Assembly: GCA_003477405.1 (NCBI GenBank)
Contig: QUDE01000004.1
Location: forward strand, 124,001-188,000
Reading direction: 5' to 3'
From: Ruminococcaceae bacterium AM07-15
Lineage (GTDB): Bacteria > Bacillota > Clostridia > Oscillospirales > Butyricicoccaceae
Length of the DNA: 64,000 nucleotides
The number at the start of each line of letters is the position of its first letter. Positions within the stretch are counted from its first letter, which is position 1. Under the pieces are notes generated by a model. That model worked only from the letters and a program-made list of their open reading frames with translations, did no database searches and was not told the origin of the DNA. Shown piece by piece: positions 60,944 to 64,000 of this stretch. The translations under genes were made by a program, and so were the position numbers.

Positions 60944-61756
60944 ATGATTAAAGTGACAGACCTGACCCGGGACTACGGAGAAAATCGGGGCGTGTTCGGC
61001 CTGAGTTTCCAGGTAAAGCCGGGGGAGCCATTCGGCCTTCTGGGCCCCAACGGGGCGGGAAAGACCACCCTGATCCGCCATCTGATGGGATTTCTCCGGC
61101 CCCAGAAGGGCCAGTGCACCATTTACGGCCTGGACTGCTGGAAAGACCGGAAGCAGGTGCAGCGCATGGTGGGGTATATCCCCGGGGAGATGTCCCTGAT
61201 GGAGGGGATGCGGGGAGAGGACTATCTGGATTTTCTCGACCGGTACCGGGGCTTTACCGGGGAAGGATACCGCCGGCTGCTGCTGGATCGGTTCCCGGTG
61301 GATCTGAACACCCCCATCCATAAGATGAGCAAGGGCACCAAGCAGAAACTGGGTATCGTCGCCGCCTTTTCCCACAAGCCGGAGGTGCTCATTCTGGACG
61401 AGCCCACTTCCGGCCTGGACCCTCTGATGCAAAAGGAATTTGTGGATTTCATCGGGGAAGAGGGAGCCAAGGGCCGGGTGATTCTGCTTTCCAGCCATAT
61501 CTTTGAGGAAGTGCAGCGCACTTGCCGCCGGGTGGGTATTCTGCGGCAAGGGAAGCTGTTGACCCAGGACACCGTCCGAGAGATGGAAGAAAAACACAGC
61601 CGTCGCTATGTGCTCCAGGTGGAAGAAGGGGATGCCCAGGCCTTTGCCCGGGACTTCGGAGGAACGGCTTTGGAAGATGGCCGGGTGGAAGTGAAAAAGA
61701 CAGCCGACCTGGAAGAGATCTTCCTGAGCTACTACCGGAAGGGGGAAAACCAATGA
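60944..61756 (+). CDS. ABC transporter ATP-binding protein
   Basis: 270 residues. Walker A GPNGAGKTT, signature MSKGTKQKLGIVAAF, Walker B VLILDEPTSGLDP and switch His SSHIFEE are present. Of the CcmA/NatA type that drives small two-component exporters. AAGGAGG lies 7 bases before the ATG; the end overlaps the permease ATG. Confidence 0.95.
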   Translation: MIKVTDLTRDYGENRGVFGLSFQVKPGEPFGLLGPNGAGKTTLIRHLMGFLRPQKGQCTIYGLDCWKDRKQVQRMVGYIPGEMSLMEGMRGEDYLDFLDRYRGFTGEGYRRLLLDRFPVDLNTPIHKMSKGTKQKLGIVAAFSHKPEVLILDEPTSGLDPLMQKEFVDFIGEEGAKGRVILLSSHIFEEVQRTCRRVGILRQGKLLTQDTVREMEEKHSRRYVLQVEEGDAQAFARDFGGTALEDGRVEVKKTADLEEIFLSYYRKGENQ

Positions 61757-62541
61757 ACAAGGCGCTGTTCTGGCGGGAAATGCGGGGGTCTTTGGGACTG
61801 CTGGTGATTTTTGGAGGCGTGCTTACCTTGTATATCGTCATGATCGCCGGGCTGTATGACAAGGAGACCCAGCAGGCTCTTCAGCAATTTTACGATATGA
61901 TGCCCCAGTTGATGGCGGCGGTGGGCATGAACGGAGAAGGGGACACCCTGCTTTCTTTTCTCTCCACTTATTTGTACGGCATGCTGCTTCTGGCCTTTCC
62001 CATGGTCTATGCCATCCTGCGGGCCAGAGGGCTTGTGGCCCGGTATGTGGAAAAGGGCAGTATGTACGCCCTGTGTGCCGCCCCGGTGAGCCGCCTTTCT
62101 CTGGCGGGCACCCAGCTGGCGGTGCTCGTTTCCACCCAGTTCGGGCTGCTGCTTTACTGTACTGTTCTGGAAATTGTATCCTGCCAGGTGCTCTTTCCCG
62201 GGGATCTGGACATCAAAGGGCTTCTATGCCTCAATGGGGGGCTTTTGTGCCTCCATCTTTGCCTGGGGGCCTTCTGCTTTCTGGTCTCCTGCCTGGGGGA
62301 AGGGAGCCGGTGCACCGCGCTGATGGCCGGGGTTCCCACCTTGATGCTGGTGATGCAGATGCTGGCCAATCTGGGAGGAAAACTGGAAAAATTCCAGTAT
62401 GTAACCCTGTTTTCCCTGTTTCAGCCGGAAAAGCTGATGGCAGGGGAAGGGCTGCTTCCTGCCGGAATGCTCCTTTTGCTGGCCGTTTTGTTTTCCGCCC
62501 TGGCCCTGTGGGGCTTCTGCCGCCGGGATCTGTATATATGA
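61753..62541 (+). CDS. ABC transporter permease
   Basis: 262 residues with six membrane segments of the ABC-2 type; a first helix near 16-36, an extracellular loop with MMPQLMAAVGMNGEGDTLLS, and a cytoplasmic RYVEKGSMYALCAAPVSR loop that contacts the ATPase. The substrate is unknown; drug or bacteriocin export is a guess. Translationally coupled to the ATPase. Confidence 0.9.
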   Translation: MNKALFWREMRGSLGLLVIFGGVLTLYIVMIAGLYDKETQQALQQFYDMMPQLMAAVGMNGEGDTLLSFLSTYLYGMLLLAFPMVYAILRARGLVARYVEKGSMYALCAAPVSRLSLAGTQLAVLVSTQFGLLLYCTVLEIVSCQVLFPGDLDIKGLLCLNGGLLCLHLCLGAFCFLVSCLGEGSRCTALMAGVPTLMLVMQMLANLGGKLEKFQYVTLFSLFQPEKLMAGEGLLPAGMLLLLAVLFSALALWGFCRRDLYI

Positions 62542-62542
62542 A

Positions 62543-62570
62543 AAAAAGAGACCCACAGGGTCTCTTTTTA
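62543..62570. terminator. Bidirectional terminator between convergent genes
   Basis: AAAAAGAGACCC-ACA-GGGTCTCTTTTT. Confidence 0.9.
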
Positions 62571-62573
62571 CTA

Positions 62574-63098
62574 TTATGCTTTTTGGAGAAAGTCCACAAT
62601 GGGCTGCAAAGTTTCCCGGCGGGTAAAATCCAGGGTTTTGCCGTAGGTATGGAGGATTTGCCGGTCCTCTTCGGTCAGGTCCTTCTTTTTCAGAATGGCC
62701 TGGCGCAGTGCCCACATCATCAGCCGATGAAGGGGAGAAAGGCGGCTGTAATCCAGCCCGCCCCGCAGGAAAAACAAGGGCGTATCCCGCCGGTTTTCCG
62801 GCAGGGCCTTTTCCACATTGTTCCGGATGTTTTGGCGGGTGACTTCCAAGTTGGGATCGGCTACGCCGCAGGTGAACAGGACCCATTTTTGGGCCTTTGC
62901 GTGCCGGGTGAGAAAGGACAGGCCGCCCATGCCTCCGGCATAGAGACTGCCTCCCAGAACAATGGTGTCATAGGAGGCCAGGGATGCGGGGGAGAGCCCT
63001 TTGACATTCCACACAGGACAGCCCAGGCTTTCCCCCAGCCACTGAGCATAGCGCTGGGTGTGGCCATAGCGGGAGGCATAGAGCACCACTGGTTTCAT
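62574..63098 (-). CDS. Flavodoxin-domain protein (HemG-like)
   Basis: 174 residues: [20 protein letters not shown] (FMN phosphate loop), [17 protein letters not shown] and VLFTCG. Resembles the flavodoxin domain of protoporphyrinogen oxidase HemG and related FMN proteins; haem synthesis is not shown by context. Its ATG overlaps the stop of the YbjQ gene. Confidence 0.85.
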   Translation of the reverse strand: MKPVVLYASRYGHTQRYAQWLGESLGCPVWNVKGLSPASLASYDTIVLGGSLYAGGMGGLSFLTRHAKAQKWVLFTCGVADPNLEVTRQNIRNNVEKALPENRRDTPLFFLRGGLDYSRLSPLHRLMMWALRQAILKKKDLTEEDRQILHTYGKTLDFTRRETLQPIVDFLQKA

Positions 63099-63415
63099 CG
63101 CAGCGTTACCGCCGTGCCGGAGACGCTGACCATCAGCATGCCGTTGTCGCTGCCCAGCACTTCGTAGTCCACATCCACGCCAACCACAGCGTCGGCTCCC
63201 AGAGCGCTGGCCCGCCGCTGCATCTCCGCCAGGGCTTCGCTCCGGGCATTCTGCAGCTCATCCTCATATCCGGAGCTGCGGCCGCCGAAAATGTTCCGCA
63301 GCCCTGCGCCGATGTCCCGGAAAATGTCCACGCCGGAGATCACTTCTCCAAACACGATGCCCTTATATTCTCCGATGGTGCGTCCCTCCACGGTAGGGGT
63401 GGTGGTGATGATCAT
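63095..63415 (-). CDS. YbjQ/UPF0145-family protein
   Basis: 106 residues: [20 protein letters not shown], a central [20 protein letters not shown] helix and [12 protein letters not shown], all typical of YbjQ, a pentameric heavy-metal-binding-like fold of unknown role. AAAGGAGG lies before ATG 63415. Confidence 0.92.
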   Translation of the reverse strand: MIITTTPTVEGRTIGEYKGIVFGEVISGVDIFRDIGAGLRNIFGGRSSGYEDELQNARSEALAEMQRRASALGADAVVGVDVDYEVLGSDNGMLMVSVSGTAVTLR

Positions 63416-63545
63416 AAAAAAGCCTCCTTTGTTTTTTAAAATGTGGGGAAATTGTATCACAGCAGAAGGGGGAGAGGAAGGGGGTCGGGTAAACATTGTG
63501 CAAAATAGCCAAAAAATCTCCTTCAGAATCCCGCAGCCTGCCCCC

Positions 63546-63574
63546 TTGTGGCAGGGGAGTTTGTATTTTATACT
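63546..63574 (+). promoter_or_regulatory. Probable promoter of the M32 peptidase gene
   Basis: TTGTGG (63546-63551), 17 bases, TATACT (63569-63574). Confidence 0.6.
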
Positions 63575-63611
63575 GAATTTACAGTGAAAAAAGAGGAGGG
63601 TGTTTTTTCCT

Positions 63612-64000
63612 ATGGCAGACAAAATCATGGAACAGGCGCTGGAGATCCTGCGCCACCAGCGATATTATGACAGCATCCAGGGCCTGATGGGCTGGGATCT
63701 GTGGGAAGGTCTTTCCAAAAAGGGCCAGCCTTACCGGGGGGAAGTCAGCGGCTATTTCACCCGCCAGGCTCTGGCCGAGCTGAAAAGTCCCGAGACCCGG
63801 AAAGTGGTGGACGCCCTGAAGGAGCGGAAGCCGGAAGATTTTGAGGACATCTATCTGAAAGGGGCCGCCCATGAGCTGTGTCAGCGGTATGACCAGGCGG
63901 TGCAGGTGCCCGAAGATCTCCAGGTGGAAGTGCGCAACTACACCGGTCAGGCCCAGATGGCCTGGCGGGATGCTTTGGATAAAAACAGCTTTGAATTTTA
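63612..64000 (+). CDS. M32 carboxypeptidase (Taq type), N-terminal part (cut by window end)
   Basis: The first 129 residues. The opening [20 protein letters not shown] (the family's 'WD' helix) and [19 protein letters not shown] match thermostable carboxypeptidase 1 proteins, zinc enzymes with a HEXXH site further on, outside the window. AGGAGGG precedes the ATG. Confidence 0.82.
   Translation, partial: MADKIMEQALEILRHQRYYDSIQGLMGWDLWEGLSKKGQPYRGEVSGYFTRQALAELKSPETRKVVDALKERKPEDFEDIYLKGAAHELCQRYDQAVQVPEDLQVEVRNYTGQAQMAWRDALDKNSFEF

Overview
The window looks like a chromosome segment of a gut Clostridia species, most likely Oscillospiraceae/Ruminococcaceae-like. The evidence is moderately high GC in the native genes, dense Gram-positive ribosome binding sites, a DegV pair beside a phasin-like protein and UbiB kinase, an EFR1 flavodoxin-ferredoxin, and lipoproteins with Gram-positive lipoboxes. 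This assignment is inference from gene content; no rRNA is present. Two mobile regions are set into the segment, and one of them carries AT-rich resistance genes of the kind known from Gram-positive cocci.

Layout. 1-10.3 kb is ordinary chromosome: the end of an M3 peptidase, a VanW lipoprotein followed by a 103-bp tandem repeat, an rRNA methyltransferase/radical SAM/orphan m5C methyltransferase run, a VanY-type carboxypeptidase, an aminotransferase, a RibU-type ECF component, a D-malate/tartrate-type dehydrogenase and glycyl-tRNA synthetase. 10.5-17.0 kb is an island whose left edge is the 3' end of tRNA-Pro(TGG) and whose right edge repeats the last 11 bases of that tRNA. It carries a large serine recombinase, remnants of a sigma-like gene and a KTR gene (each with one in-frame TAG), a PadR-YjdF operon with a clear operator, a small Cys-rich protein and a stand-alone DUF262 protein. 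17.1-31.6 kb is chromosome again: antiporter, phosphoesterase, two TetR-family regulators, phasin/UbiB/DegV/DegV, a MATE pump, a rhodanese lipoprotein, and a tightly overlapping WYL-TfoX-GyrI-DUF3795-SRPBCC operon.

31.8-41.2 kb is a Tn4451-type mobilizable transposon of about 9.37 kb. It splits a chromosomal xre-family gene in frame after a Gly codon (N-terminal part at 31686, C-terminal part up to 41565), and it has imperfect terminal inverted repeats. It carries tnpX (serine recombinase), a MobV relaxase with an oriT-like inverted repeat, a RepA_N-type protein, its own XRE regulator, and a resistance block: an ANT(6)-type gene, and a streptothricin-acetyltransferase-like gene cut in two by a 1.9-kb segment holding a GNAT gene and the bifunctional aac(6')-aph(2''). 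The two halves of the sat-like gene rejoin in frame across an 8-bp direct repeat.

41.6-64 kb is chromosome: a GGDEF protein, two MerR regulators, a three-repeat lipoprotein, a deformylase-like protein, an arsenate reductase, a polar amino acid ABC operon with an M20 amidohydrolase, a COG3044 ATPase, TspO, EFR1, an exonuclease, a DNA glycosylase, a small ABC exporter, and the start of an M32 carboxypeptidase.

The most unusual signal is non-coding. The tRNA island and the transposon, although their genes differ, share the same set of structured DNA motifs: a 25-bp palindrome (arms ACTTyGGGACA / TGTCCCrAAGT, six sites, paired arm changes), nested hairpins with GTCAAsGs outer arms (three sites, paired changes), and a TGTGGCCACA palindrome. 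I did not see these in the chromosomal parts of the window. This was read by eye and needs a motif scan.
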